From: Smallanthus sonchifolius
Lineage: Eukaryota; Streptophyta; Magnoliopsida; Asterales; Asteraceae
Length of the DNA: 64,000 bases
Direction of reading: 5' to 3'
Assembly (NCBI GenBank): GCA_023525975.1
Contig: CM042032.1
Coordinates: 76,344,260-76,408,259, forward strand
Shown piece by piece: positions 32,384 to 45,025 of the stretch. Below the pieces are notes generated by a model. It was not told the DNA's origin. It did no database searches and saw nothing but the letters and a program-made list of their open reading frames with translations. Every line of letters starts with the position of its first letter. Position 1 is the stretch's first letter. Both the position numbers and the translations under genes were made by a program.

Positions 32384-33902
32384 CGTTTGAAATTTACCTT
32401 AAAGGGTTAAGGGGAAATTATATCGCGATTCTTTGCTGATATCTTATTGGAGGAAAAAAAAATCACATAATAATCAAAACCAGGTAAAACAAGACAAAAT
32501 CACATAAAATGTTCGAAAATGATTCTTATGGCGTTACACGTCGAGTTCTTTTTCAAGAAAATTGTTGAATCGCGTTAGGAAGAAAAATTGCCTAAATATG
32601 TTAAAAGTTGCATAACACGTCAATTTTTGTCGGTAAGAATTAAAATAATCACATAATACAATCTTTTGTCGTATCAGGAAATTATACAATAACTGTCTTG
32701 AAAGAAATGAACATATGTTAATATGTTATTAGATTTTTTATTTTTCAAAAGTACACGAAATCAAAAGTTAAACATCTCAAATCTTTTCTTCATAAATTCA
32801 ATCGATTAAAATGACCATTTCTTTGATTTACCAAAACAACCAAAGAAAAATGCTTTCTTTCAAGCTAAGTATGTAGAGATACCTGTAACTTGGAAAGTAA
32901 AAACGTGAATCTTTGACTCACCAACATACATGGTTAAAGATATCAAGATGCTTTCTTTCAAATGGCTCGAAAATAGGCCGGGGCGTAATATTTTTCCCAA
33001 CTGGGAGAATTAAGTGGCAAATCCCCTTTTTGGTTTCGCCTAAGGTTTGTCGCGCTGGTTCTTTTGTCTTCTTTAGTTCTGTTTTCCTGTTTTGTTTGAT
33101 GTTCACCGCAAAAATTACAGTTCGTGGTTTTATTTTTGGGTGATCTTTGTCTGTACTTGAAGTTTTGCTAGTTCCCGGTAACGTTTATATGACTATGTTC
33201 ATTGTTGTTCAAAAAAAAACCTAAACAACCAAAGTACAATGGTAACTGTGATATCATTAAAACCTAAGACTTATTATATTTGAATGCTTTAAAAAAGATT
33301 GTCGGTGCCTTTTTTTTCATAAGCCAGATAACTGAATTACCATCATCCATAAATAGAATGAAAGCGAAATGAGGGAACGATTAATTTCGAGCTTTATAGG
33401 AGTGCACATGGTGACAGACGAAAGTTCAAAATACACGTCAATACATTCACATCACTATTCCTTTCTCATATGATAACTTTTCCTTTATGTCCTTGTTTTG
33501 TCATGAAAAAGTGTCACAAATTATATTTCATCATAAATATCCATAAATATATGAACCACCAGTTCTATAATATCAAAATGTTTAATTATTTGTATGGTTG
33601 AATGTTTAACATCAAGTGGTTGCGGGGATTGAGGATAAAGTTCGTATGATTAAAACGCAACGAAAAAGAACAAAAAAGAATCATTAAGTTAATTTGAAAA
33701 CTTTTGCATGGTGATTGCACATGCAAGGAGAAATAATAGTGAATGCAAGGGGACATAATTTAATATCACCTCAAAGATTTTTAGGAACAAAACCCATTCT
33801 ACTAACAAATAACTAACAATGTATGTTTGTAACGGGGTTTAATAGGTTCTCGCTAGCTTTTATATGATAGTTTTCATTGATAATTGTTGTTAAAGAAAAG
33901 AG
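32384..33902. other. Intergenic DNA, no gene recognised
   Basis: About 1.5 kb. The short frames at 32913-33143 match no domain I know. No element ends were identified. Confidence 0.55.
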
Positions 33903-34206
33903 TTAAGTACACGGATAATCCCCTGTGTATGTCTAAATTTTGGATTTTGTCCATAGGTTTTAAAAATAAAGTGGCGGTGCCGCCTAAGAAGTAGGGGCAT
34001 AAATATAGGTTTTTTTAATTTTTATTTTTTTTAATTTAGGGGTATTTTGGTCATTTTTAAAATATTTAACATAAAAGTTAACGGTCATCCACTTTATGGA
34101 CCAAACATGTTATTATGCATAATTTGAAACTAACAGTGTAATTTTTCAAAAATATGGACCAAATCCAAAATTTAAAAATACCACAGGAACCATCCGTGTA
34201 CTTAAT
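33903..34206. mobile_element. MITE with TIRs of about 50 bp
   Basis: The left end TTAAGTACACGGATAATCCC and the inverted right end TTAAGTACACGGATGGTTCC continue as similar arms into AAATTTTGGATTT. The interior is about 200 bp and AT-rich. Flanks AAAGAAAAG and CAAAAAACA may be a decayed 9-bp TSD. Confidence 0.7.
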
Positions 34207-34237
34207 CAAAAAACAGTAACAATTTGTAGTTTTAATA

Positions 34238-34787
34238 TCTATACTACTATATAATACATATTTGAAGGATATTGTTGTAATTTACTCAAAAAATTAAAAC
34301 ACCTAGGACAATTTTTTTTGCATAGTGTACAAATTAGTAATTTCTCAAATGTGTACAATTACCTTCTAACCCATGTTTATAATTAACGCCTAATAATTAC
34401 CCTTTAACCCTTACACTTAATTCTCTCATTTACTAACTCATACATTTAATTCTCTCATTTACTCAAAAAATTAAGACACTTAACACAATTTTTTTTGCAT
34501 GTTGTACAAATTAGCAATGGCTCAGTTGTTTACAATTACATACCAACACATGTCTATAATTTAACCCATGATTAAATTGACACTATATTAAATAGAGAAA
34601 ATCAATTAAAGACGTTCAATTCTCTATGGCAACGCGCGAGATACCTCTTACGTGTGGTCGTAACTCATATAAATATTTTATAAGCAACTTGCATGTGCGT
34701 TTGTAAATGAGATGTAATTTATAAAAAATTCGTTTAATTAAGCAAATATTTGCACAAAATTAATTTGCCGGGGCCACACATCGTGCG
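34238..34787 (+). mobile_element. Helitron-like insertion (5' end only certain)
   Basis: The 5' end TCTATACTACTATATAATAC after an A closely resembles the start of the three - strand Helitrons here. No CTRR end with a hairpin was found. Inside, a segment of about 105 bp (34282-34386) is repeated in diverged form at 34459-34563, including CAATTTTTTTTGCAT. After 34788 the DNA returns to a second copy of the sequence upstream of the insertion. Confidence 0.45.
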
Positions 34788-35061
34788 AAAATTTAAAATT
34801 TGAAAATACCATATGAACCATTCGTGTACTTAATTAAAAAACGCTAACAATATTTAGTTTTAATATAAGAACTTAAAAGTATAAGTCGAATTCATTCAAT
34901 ATTTGTCTATTTGACGAATGATCATATTCTCACATCTAATTTTTATTTTGTCATACATCTGAATTTTATTATAAAATATATTCAAAACCATTATTATATG
35001 TTAAATTTAGACATGATATTTTATGTAATAATGTTTCAAATACTTGAATATATTTTATACA

Positions 35062-35508
35062 CTAGCTTAAAACCCGTGTAATACATACGGGGTGAAAAAT
35101 ATCAATACATAAAATTCTTAAATATTTATATATATATATATATATATTTTACATATGTAAAAATGTATTATATATACTAAGTATAGAAAACAAAATTTAA
35201 AATATGTAAAAATTAATATATAACTGAGTTTCGAAAATACGTTAATTACTATTTAATGTAATTTGACTTTCATTTAATATTTGATTGAAAATAAAAGTTA
35301 TATGATTAGATTTCAAAGTTTTTTATAATAAGTGATAATTTAAAATAAATGTGTTTTATTAGTATAATTAGTATTTTTTTTTAAAATATATTATTATCAA
35401 AAGATAAAGGTGTATTTAATAGAAGAGACATGCGGGAAAAAAATGATGAAAATGAATTTGAAGGCGACACGTAACATGAAAAAACATGTATTTATTATAT
35501 AGTATAGA
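35062..35508 (-). mobile_element. Non-autonomous Helitron
   Basis: - strand start TCTATACTATATAATAAATA (to 35508) and end CTAG at 35062, preceded by a hairpin with CCCGT/ACGGG arms. Flanks A (35061 on +) and T (35509) fit insertion between A and T. It is 447 bp, related to 19652 and 47832, and has no coding. Confidence 0.85.
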
Positions 35509-35730
35509 TATAGATTACATTTAACTTACCTATGGCATACTCATATATAAATATTAAACTACAACAAATATCATAATAGTATAAAAAAATTTCCTTCGAT
35601 TACTATTTCCTAATCAATAAAAACAAACTCTAAAATTAAAGTATTCTATTATAAATTTCGAATGTGTCACTACTACCTTATGGTCAAATGTCACTCAAAG
35701 TCGAGCCTTTTCTTTTATCCCATCTAAGTT

Positions 35731-35845
35731 GGGTCGGTGGCCTAGTAACAGAGGGTAAAACTTTTTAAAACACATAAGTTTAGAGGTCTTGGGTTCAAAT
35801 CCCACAAGTATAAATAATTTCGTAGTTTTAAAAGAAAGAGAATAA
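35731..35845 (+). mobile_element. tRNA-derived SINE
   Basis: A-box-like TCGGTGGCCTAGTAAC, good B box CTTGGGTTCAAATCCCA (35785-35805 region), A-rich 3' end, and 9-bp TSD ATCTAAGTT (35722-35730 and 35846-35854). It resembles the SINE at 8743 in its head (GGTGGCC) but differs in the body. Confidence 0.85.
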
Positions 35846-36280
35846 ATCTAAGTTCGTAGCAATGCCATTTATTTCTTACCAATAAAAATAGTAGTAAAGA
35901 AAACAATTCAGATTTTTGCAAACGTACTCGTAATATTCTAAGTAAATATTGAGGGTCTAAAATTGTAGACTATGAAATAGCTCAAGGATGAATTCTGTTA
36001 TTTACATTACTAATAGTAATGTTAATAAAAGTTAAATTAGGCCTATATTTATTTTAATTAGAAAGCAACATTAATTAGGGAAACTAGATGGGTGAAGTAG
36101 TGCCGACAATGAATGCATACGTCCATGTGTCGACTTTAATTCATGTCATCATATAAATACGGATTACTTTAAACCTTTATTATAATCACGCTTGCGATTT
36201 GACGTTCGGTTACTTTCTTTTATAACTAAAACTAGCCTACAATTAATTATAGTAAAAGTTACGATAAACCATATATATAT

Positions 36281-36615
36281 TTTTTTAACGGCGAACATTA
36301 AATGTTGTGACGTCGCACCCCCATCACATGGGAGAGGCTCGTCCAACTGCGGCCAATATGTTGTCTTAATCGGGCCCACTTGACGCCAGAGTTAGAGAGC
36401 ATCCAAGGAAAAATATCACTCAATACGGCCCCTTCCGGGCTTGAGGGAGAGCCGAGGCTCGAACCCTGGATCGGCGTGGGTAAAACTCAGGTGCATCAGC
36501 CTAAGCTAGGGCTCATTTGCATGCCGCAGAAACTAATGTGGAGAGCAGAGATTGAACCTGAGTCACTAGATACACCAAATCTCTCTCTTACCACTGTACC
36601 ACTAGCTCATTGACA
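36281..36615 (-). mobile_element. SINE-like element, about 330 bp
   Basis: On the - strand it starts GGTGTCAATGAGCTAGTGGT with an A-box-like ACAGTGGTAAGAG and a B-box-like CAGGTTCAATCTC. A second B-like GGGTTCGAGCC comes about 110 bp later. It ends CGCCGTTAAAAAAA. A short related end, CCGTTAAAAAAA, occurs on the + strand at 36791. Frames across it are not genes. Confidence 0.55.
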
Positions 36616-37661
36616 CCATAAACCATATATCTTTTTATCATTGTATGAGGAATTTTGTTGGTTTAATAATGTATATTGATAGTGACTTGTTTGATTATTA
36701 ATGAAGTACGTACTATGGAAAGTGGCAACAAATATGACATGAAATGAAGATGATCAGGTAGGTTAGTGTCCCGTCAATGATCCAAATTACCGTTAAAAAA
36801 AGATATGACATGAAATACGCTTATATGCGGCATTGCGGCAAGATGCATGTAGTTTATTATTTGTTTATGAGGACGAGGAATAAATAAGCATCGATAATAC
36901 AACTAAATAAAGAAAGAATTAAACTTTTTATATATATAGGGTAGGAACTAAATGATAATCAATATTTTATTTGATAATCGTGATAACCACTATCAAACAA
37001 TCATATAATTTATAAATTAATATTTTTTTAATTGATAAAAGAGTATTTAAGTATATATTACATATATGTTGAACATAAATACCGAAATAAAGAGTGTTAC
37101 ATATACATGACACGTAGTGTTACGTATATGTATCACTATGTAAACAGAAAACATAATTATAATTATTACATATACGAAAAATTATGCTATGGTTTTCATT
37201 TGGTCCCTACCCCTATATATTTATATTTATATACATAGACACATTATAATTTAAGAATAATTTATAAATTATGTGATTGTTTGAAAATGACTATCACATA
37301 AAATACAACTATATGTAAATTTATGGATATAAATTCATTTTTTTATGTTGTATTATAATAATAAAGTTAGTAAAAAATAATTTTGATTAGTTTTTTAACA
37401 AGTTCTCGTAATATTTAGTACTTCTCAAATAATTCATCCTATATATATATAAGGTTCAATTCTTTGTCTATTTAGGTAGAAAGAAATATGAGCCATTAAT
37501 TTGAAGAATGAAAGGTTAGGAACGCATCAAGTGATATGGTAAGAATTTAAAATAACGGAGAGGTAAAATAGAAAGAGCTAACCAATTTTGACTCTTTAAA
37601 TGGCCCCGTACAGAGGACTTCGTCATGGTTTACCCCGTATAAAGGACTTACTCATGGTTTA
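36616..37661. other. AT-rich intergenic DNA
   Basis: No gene is seen. Near 37595-37655 the phrase CCCCGTA(C/T)A(G/A)AGGACTT occurs twice and recurs at 49122-49138, so it belongs to a dispersed repeat. Confidence 0.5.
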
Positions 37662-38150
37662 TGTTGGGTATAATATTGAGACTGATACTTTCAATTAAAA
37701 CTACACTATCGAAACTATTAGTTTCGATTGAACAATTGTTTAACCGAAACTAGGTAGTTTCGATACCTGTTTTTCAGGCCTTTTTGACGGTGGCTTGGAA
37801 AACAAGACACATGATGCCTCCTATATATATAGTAGAATACCCATTATGAGTGTGTGTGTCTGTAGAGGGAATCACTACCCGAGGGGGAGCTCACCCTGGG
37901 GTGAGACTAGTTGTTGAGTGTGTGAGAAGCTTTTATTTTTCATATCAATAAAAAATCATACGTTTTATGCTCTAATTATCTGTTCTTTTTCACTTTTATA
38001 TATTTTTGTTCGTGTATGTGATTCCCGCACCTGTCTCTACCCATTTCTGATTCGAGAGTAATACTGGATCCAGAGATTCCGCCTCTTGATTCAAGCTGTT
38101 TGATGGATTTCTTCGTAGATATATGTTTACAGGTCTGCTCAGGACCTACA
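37662..38150 (+). mobile_element. Solo-LTR-like sequence with two short palindromes
   Basis: The 489-bp block starts TGTTGGGTATAATATTG and ends GCTCAGGACCTACA. It has a TATA-like run (CTATATATATAG, 37821-37832) and later an AATAAAAAATC signal, as in an LTR. Palindromes CGAAACTATTAGTTTCG (37710-37726) and CGAAACTAGGTAGTTTCG (37745-37762) lie in its first quarter. The flanks GTTTA and GTTAT are only similar, so the exact ends are tentative. Confidence 0.55.
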
Positions 38151-40597
38151 GTTATGGTAGCTAAAATGGCCTTATTTAATTATTACACCAAGTATAAAAA
38201 TAGTTTAAGAGCATCCCATGTCCCCAAAACGTGTATATAAATAATTTGTAAAATGGGGATCACATAAACTCACCTTGTAGTAGCTCATAAGATTTGTAAC
38301 CGATTGTGTATACTAAGGCCCCTGTGTTTAAAACAATGTGTTACGAACAATTCAAGTATCATAAACGAGTCCGTACGTTTCGGTGTCCTAAGGTGATGTT
38401 GTATACTATGTCCAAAAACCCATTGTTATTTAGTTCAATTATTTTATTAGTTATCAATGCATAAGTTTAGGTTAATCATACATATGTAATAAGGTAATAA
38501 TATTTATGTCATTATAGTTCTTAGTTATTATATAAGTTATATATATATTTCTATAAAGGAAGGTAAAGTAAAATTATAGTAATACCGTTTTATATTAACG
38601 TGTCGGTTTTTGCCAAAACTTACGTTTTCGAAGGGGTTACTTAATATATAGTTCAATATTATTTATGTTATTCAAATGTGAGTCATACTTAGGATATATA
38701 AGGCAAAGTTTATGGAAAAAAATAAGTTTTTAAAACTATTGTATTATTTTGTTATTTTCACCTAGTAAACTAACGTTTTAACACGTTTAAACAATATATA
38801 TTAATAATCAATTAAAATTACCTCAAAATTTCTAAGTTATAGAGTTGGTTATGACTCATATAAGGCATACTAAAAAATTTTATATAATTATTTTCAATAT
38901 TTTTATATTTTTAGTGGATTTAATTGTCTAAAAATGACCTAAATTCCTATTAATTATTAAATAAACTTAAAAATTCAATTTTATATTTTCAATAGGTCTA
39001 ATACAATATATGTAAGTTCTAAAAATTATAAAGTTTGAATTCTGGTCAGATTCACTGATTATTAAAAATTAGTATAATTACCGGTTTAATTTACGTACGT
39101 TGAACGCGTTTCACATAAGTTTAAGACCTGCACCTACTTCACTATTTTTCCTAAGTTTATATTAGTATTATGAAGTTCTCTGTAATTTTTTATAATTTTC
39201 TGAGTTTTTTTAACTATTTTTCCCAATTTATGGCTTTAAAACTCGTTTAAAATCGTATGGTTGTTTAAAAAGACTTTTTGTAGCGTTTCTTTCTGGAAAA
39301 CTCTTTATTGTCCTCTGGAAAAATCTGAGTTTGTAATTTAGTTGGTAAAAATGTTGTTTTTGAATAAACAAGATTGTGAAATAAGTTTTCGACGGTTTCA
39401 CAACGGTTTTTCAATGGTTTTAGCTAGCTTTTCAAGTTTTAAGCCATGGGTTGTTATGAATCAGATTTAGGGCATAATAAACTGTAAATTTAGTATCTTT
39501 AATGGTTTGGACATATAGGAGGTCATACGTGCCTACATAGGTGTGGAATGACGAAATTTAACGTTAAAAACCGTAAGGTTTTCGGGTAACTTGTGTACCT
39601 TAACAAAGGCTGAGTTTTTAGCACGATCTGGGGCTCCAAAAAGAGTGTTCAACTTCTGGATTATATAAGATTTCAAAGGGCTATATAAGAATATAGATGG
39701 AACGTTAGATTGGACCGTTTAAGGTGATAATACGTGTGATCAAGGCTTCTCATGCACAAACCGTTTTGAGTGAAGGTTTGTGCATGGTTAGGGACTCTAA
39801 ATGGTGTTAACTCAGATTCAAACAAGGATATTTAGTATGGTTATGATGGAGTTAAAAACTTAGCGTTTGGTCATATAGTTTAAAAATTCGGTTTTTAGGG
39901 TTTTGCAACTCAAATTTTCGGTCTTAGGATTTCAAAAGCTAGATGGATGCCTAGTCTTGATCAAGTTATTTGTGGTTATATCATCATCCATGGATAGGGC
40001 TATCCATGGCTGATTATACGAACAAGTTAGCCAAGGAAACCTTATGATTCGGGTGGAACAACGAATGTATAGGCTATGCTTGTGCCGGTTTTGTGTGTGT
40101 TTCTTCCAAGCTATGAGAACAAAAACGAGGATGAATATGAGACAATGTTAGGGTTGTGATTTGGACAGAAATAATGTATAAAGATGGTGTGTATACAAGA
40201 GATTGAACGGTGAATAGTGAATAGTGTAGTAGCTTACATGGGATGATCTTGGCTTGAATCTTTGCTTGTTCTTCACCAAGAATCCGATTCTTGGAGTGTA
40301 TGAAGGTTGTTTCGAAACTCAGGTGCTGCTGGGAGAATTTTTGAAGGCTTGTGAGAGAATGAGAAGAATGAAAGAGGTATAAGTAAGGAGCAAGAATATG
40401 GTGTGGATTGTGCAAAGTCCTTGCATGTTGTTTGAATGGCCAAACTCCTGCAACTTTGATTTCCCCGTATCCTTCCTTGGAACCCTAAAGGATTTTGAAA
40501 AAGATCTCATGCAGAGATATCTTGGGAAGATTTGGGGTGGACTTTTGATTTTCTCAAGATTTTAAAAGGGAAATAGGTAATTAATAAAAAAAATAGT
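38151..40597. other. Non-coding, probably old LTR-retrotransposon DNA
   Basis: About 2.4 kb of AT-rich sequence without protein domains. On the - strand, 40560-40190 has the look of a gypsy LTR/leader (GCTCCTTACTTATACCTCTT, then a CT-rich leader), but no ends or TSD were found. The frames at 40074-40510 are not convincing. Confidence 0.4.
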
Positions 40598-40632
40598 AAA
40601 GTGTAGTTTGCACCCCTGTGGTTTATACCCGC

Positions 40633-41706
40633 TGATGTAGGGTCAAATATCCCATGTTTAAGTGTCGGTTTTGTAGAGTTTTATGCGTTTTACTTTGTAT
40701 ATCGAGTTGGTTTTATGTTGGTATTTGTATTTGTGTCTATTACAGGTTAAAGTGCTAAATGAGCGGATAACTAAGCGTAATTGAGAAGGCACGAAAGTAC
40801 AGGGGGTCAAAGAGCAAAAAGAAGAAAATGATGAAAATTGGATATTCGCGCCACGCGAAGACCTGGAGGAAAATCTCGTGACATGCGAGGAAATTAGAAA
40901 GCAACCGGCTACTTTGTCCTTCGCGCCACGCGAAGGACTGGCCATGGATTTTCTCGACACGCGAAGGGCCGGTGGATCAACAAAAAAGCCCTAATTCTAA
41001 TTAAAAGGAAATCCAACCCTAATTCGCAAATAACTTTCATTTAGTCGATTTCAGAGCAACCAAGGGCGATTTTCAGAGGCAAGAACAGTTCTAGATCAAG
41101 TATTGAAGCTATGCTCGCGTGTCTGACAAGCATGCGTGGCTAAGCTGCGTGTGGCTTTCTCCCGGCGGATGGTTCGTTTAGGTTTTTGTGTTTGATTCAG
41201 TTTGTTTATGATTGAGTCTTGTTAGTTTCTAACAATAACTTGATAGATTGATGTATTAGTTGATTTGAACAATTTATTTGAATGCTTTGAGTTTGCTTGC
41301 TTTACAACTGTGTTCGGTTGATGACAAAACCTAGTAGCAGGGTTGGGTGACTAAAGGGGGGTAACATGGTATTCATAAATTGGGTGATTGAATTGTACTG
41401 GTTTGTGACGAAACTAGTGGTATAGGTTTTCTGACAAAGAATCTGTCTTAAATTACTATTTCAACTCAACACTATGTATATGTGGTGTCCATTGAACAAC
41501 TGAATTTTACCTAAACCTAGAACCTGAAGTTTGGAGGGAGTTACTTCTTTATTTGATCTGTGTTATCATTCTAAGTTACTAATCTAAGCAATTAAACTTT
41601 CCACGGATTCTCTGTGGATTCGACAACCATACTTTCCTGTTTACAGTCCAAGGTAGATAAGTAGTAGTTTTATAAGTGTTTTTGATTAACCTTGACGCAG
41701 TAATCA
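40633..41706 (+). mobile_element. 5' LTR of the Athila-like element
   Basis: The 1074-bp LTR starts TGATGTAGGG and ends GTAATCA. It carries four palindromes of the type CTTCGCGCCACGCGAAG at about 40845-40970. Confidence 0.92.
40845..40970. repeat. Four short palindromes in the 5' LTR
   Basis: TTCGCGCCACGCGAA (about 40845), CTCGTGACATGCGAG (40874), CTTCGCGCCACGCGAAG (40918) and TTCTCGACACGCGAA (40950). Equivalent copies in the 3' LTR (45645-45765) are partly different, with changes in both directions. Confidence 0.9.
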
Positions 41707-41709
41707 AAA

Positions 41710-41727
41710 TGGCGCCGTTGCCGAGGA
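41710..41727 (+). promoter_or_regulatory. Primer binding site, tRNA-Asp type
   Basis: TGGCGCCGTTGCCGAGGA follows 3 bases after the LTR end and is complementary to the tRNA-Asp 3' end with one mismatch. Confidence 0.9.
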
Positions 41728-41884
41728 ATCGGTGTACTTAGTTTTGTTGCTTTAGTTTAGTTTTTTTCTAGTTGAATTTGATTTATTTAATTTTTTTTTA
41801 ACAAAAACCCAAAAATATTTTTATTGCTTTTATTTTTATTTCTTCGTTCAGAACTACTTGGGTGTGCTACTTGTGTAGGTCGGC

Positions 41885-42373
41885 ATGGAAAGAGATTATC
41901 ATGATGACCAGTACTACTATGAGTCGTGCAGTAACTGTGGCATCACTGGCCACTGGGCTCAAGATTGCCCAAGATTCAATTCACATGGTGGTGGTCCTAA
42001 GTATCAAAGCTATCAGGAAGATTACAATCAAGACTACCATCCGAGCAGGCCACCTGAACAAGACAACTATCAATCTAAAGTGGATGTCATCCGGTCAGAT
42101 ATGAAGGAGCTGGCCAAAGTGGTCCATGCAGTGGTGCAACAACAAGTGATGCAGGTAAAGCATCATCAAACCTTGATAGATCAAGTTGTCCACTTAGCCG
42201 AGATAGTTGCATCACTCGTCAAAGACTCGGGTAAGCCTTGCAGTGCACATCAATATTCAAGTGTTGAAACCACAAACAGTGTACACCTCCATACTGTAAG
42301 TCTTAAATCCTCATTTGAATTTCCTGCTTTTGAACAGACTCCGCCACCAGCTGTGGAAAGAGTGGCGGAGTAG
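41885..42373 (+). pseudogene. Truncated Athila-like gag: zinc knuckle and coiled region
   Basis: The frame starts with an ATG (MERDYHDDQYYYESCSNCGI) only 158 bases after the primer site. A CCHC zinc knuckle CSNCGITGHWAQDC covers residues about 15-28. A glutamine/valine-rich stretch (residues 75-125) may form a coiled coil. It stops at a TAG (42371-42373). The capsid domain that normally precedes the knuckle is absent, so this piece might still bind nucleic acid but could not form a particle. It is unclear whether it is expressed. Confidence 0.7.
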
Positions 42374-42594
42374 AGTGAATCTGAGTCTGACCCTAATCAG
42401 GATTTTATGTCACAAAATAACCTTAAAAATAATAATGTAAATAAACCTGTGAAAATCCCGTTTCCTGCTACATTATTCAAACCGGTTTTAAAAGAGAAAG
42501 ATCCAACACAGGATGAACGATGAGAAAAGTTTGAAAAGCGTAAAATCAATTTAACATTTTTAAATACGCTTAAACAAGATCCTGATAGTGTTGA

Positions 42595-43323
42595 GTGCTT
42601 GAAAGGATTGAGTACCCGAAAACGACAGCACAAATGTCCCGAACAAGTAAAGTTGAGTGTCAGTGTGAATGCCGTGTTTACGGGTATCCTTCCCCGAAAC
42701 TCCAAGATACAGGGGCGCCTATTATTTCTATACAAATAGGTGAAAGTACACTGGATAAAGCGTTGTTTCTTCTTGAAGCATATGTGAGTATAATGCTAGG
42801 GAGTCTGTATGATCAGCATGAATTTGGTTCATTACAGAGAGTTAACACCACTGTGGTGTTGGCTGATCAGACTCCCGCACATCTTCGGGGGATTGTAAAG
42901 GATGTGATTGTGAAGGTAAAGGAGTTTTACTAGCCGGTGGATTTCTTGGTGTTGGATTGTGTCAAGAACACAGAACCAACTATTATTTTGAGTAGACCGT
43001 TCTTGGCCAATGCTCAGGCAAATATTAACTGTGCTAAGGGAATGGTAAGGATGAGGTTTGGGGCTCAGAAAATGAGTCTTAAAATATTTTCAAACTTACC
43101 AAACCCTAAAGCTAACAAGAGTGGATCACCTGAAAAGGTGAATCACACAGTCGAGAATGCTTGTTTTGTAAGTGACATGTTAACTAAGTTGAAGGATAGA
43201 GAGACTCCGAACACTGGGAATAAGAGGGTCAGAGAGAAGAGGCGAAAAAGAAAGAAACCGTTGGTTAAGGATGTAGAGCAAGAACTTTTTTGCTTTGTTT
43301 GTGAAGGCTTGGAGGAAATTTGA
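42595..43323 (+). pseudogene. Damaged Athila-like protease region
   Basis: Two frames joined across a TAG at 42931-42933 keep the Athila protease framework: SIMLGSLYDQHEFGSLQRVN, TTVVLADQT, RGIVKDVIVKVKEFY, then PVDFLVLDC and LSRPFLANAQANINCAKGMV. The segment where the active-site D-x-G-A should be reads LLEAYVSIM, so the catalytic motif is gone. The last part (to the TGA at 43321) is basic and then acidic. The enzyme must be inactive. Confidence 0.8.
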
Positions 43324-43798
43324 TGATGAGAGAAACCTAAGTGTGGGGAAGGAGGATTGCAAGCATCCTACTCGACCACCATGACATCAGTAAGGTACAC
43401 CGCGTATGGCTGAGGACGTTAAACTTAACGCTCTTGGGAGGCAGCCTAAGGTTAGTATATTTTAATTTCTTGTCTAGTTAAATGAACGTTGTGGGTGTGT
43501 TCTCTAGAAACCCTCATGAGACTAAACTCGTCCACTCGGGCTACCGAGGGGTTTAAAGGCTTGATGCATACACTAAATGCATCCGTGATTCCTACGAAAG
43601 TGAGTTAGGATTTTATTTTTGTTTGGTGTGTTTTTATGTGTGAACCGGCCAAGTGTGGGGAAGTCACATGGGTGATCATGCACGTAGGGTGCAATAGGGT
43701 GTGTGTGCGAGTTTTTAGAGGAGTTGAACAAATTTGGATTTTTGATGTAAAAATTTTTCTAAGTAAAAAGTGCTCATAACTTTCTGTTAACACTAGGT

Positions 43799-43935
43799 CT
43801 TCACGCCACGCGAAGACCACTCCTCCATATTTCGCGACACGCGAAGGTTCCAAGTCAAAGGCCGGGTCAAGTTTCACCTCTTCGCGGTACGCGAAGTGTT
43901 CCTCTCAGGTTCCCGCGACACGCGAGGAACCCCTG
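43799..43935. repeat. Four short palindromes in the 3' non-coding region
   Basis: CTTCACGCCACGCGAAG, TTCGCGACACGCGAA, CTTCGCGGTACGCGAAG and CCGCGACACGCGAGG at about 43799, 43831, 43881 and 43912. The third has the loop GTA, which is the loop seen on the - strand of the element at 1630-7445. Confidence 0.9.
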
Positions 43936-44809
43936 TTTGCCCATTTTTCCCTAATTTTTGATTTTTTGTAATTTTGAGTCGTTCGAGTTGCGTCGAGTCA
44001 GTAGTGTCTTTTATTTTTTATTAAGTTTGTACATTGAGTCGATATGATGCTCTTGGGTGCTTGAATTTATCTTTGCAGGTTTAGATTGATCCGCCCGTAC
44101 TCAATCTCCATTCGGGTGGTGATTTCCGACTTTGAGCATTCTTGTACAAGGCATCCCGCTTGCATCTGTGGAACACAATCGCGAATGAAATGCTATACGA
44201 TCGTATAATCAGATAAGTTTTCTAATTTTTGTAATTTTCTTTTGTTTTAAAGTCGCTCTTCCTACATTGAGGGCAATGTCAGGTTTAAGTTTGGGGAGGG
44301 GAGGGGAGACCTTAGTCCAGGTCTGTATTTGAGTCTGTATTCTGTGTTTGAGTCTTTTGTTTTGAGTCATAAATTTAAAAAATAAAAATAAAGAAATTTC
44401 AAAAATGTCCCTGGATTAGAATTTGTGCAATTAAATGGAAAATGATAGGTAGAATCGGGAACTTTGCGTGTGGAATTTAATTGAATAATAATGATAATCA
44501 AATGCGTCTAATTTGTAACGTTTTGTTAGACCCAACCGATTTTAAAGGATTAAACATCCTGATAGTGCATCTAGGTTTAATTGAATAATTAATTCAGGAT
44601 GTCTTGTGAGTTCTCATCTTAAGGGTGTCGGTAAGGTTGAACGGTCAATATAGGGTGATAGGTACCTCTATAAACAAAATTTTATAAGTTTTTAAAATTA
44701 TTTGGCACACCGCTTTCTTTTTATGAAAAGAAATCCGAAAGTTGGTGGTGCCCGCATTCCATAATCCACATCTGCATGAGCTTAATTAATCAATTGAGAG
44801 CTTGATTTT

Positions 44810-45025
44810 TGCCAACGTGTTACCTTTCGGGTTACAAGCTTGGTTGAAACGCCCATGAGCAGACTCTTGTGATCAATCATAGATGACTGATTTGACTTAT
44901 GTGTTACCCTCTTTGATAGTGACCTGGTTGAAACGCCTCTAAGTTGAGTTATGTACTTCATTGCTAAAAACTGAAGCATGTGTGTTACCCTCCGGGATAG
45001 TGACTTGGTTGAAACACTTAAGGTT
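44810..45025. repeat. Three diverged repeats of about 85 bp
   Basis: The phrase TGTTACC...GACTTGGTTGAAAC recurs at about 44818, 44901 and 44982, with CTTTCGGG, CTCTTTGA and CTCCGGGA as variable parts. The function is unknown. Confidence 0.75.

Noticed and set aside
36192..36613. Small frames on both strands as genes
   Set aside because: They lie over a SINE-like repeat with tRNA-type boxes.
40074..40510. Two frames on the - strand as a host gene
   Set aside because: No domain; the surrounding text looks like an LTR or leader, and the composition is CT-rich low complexity.
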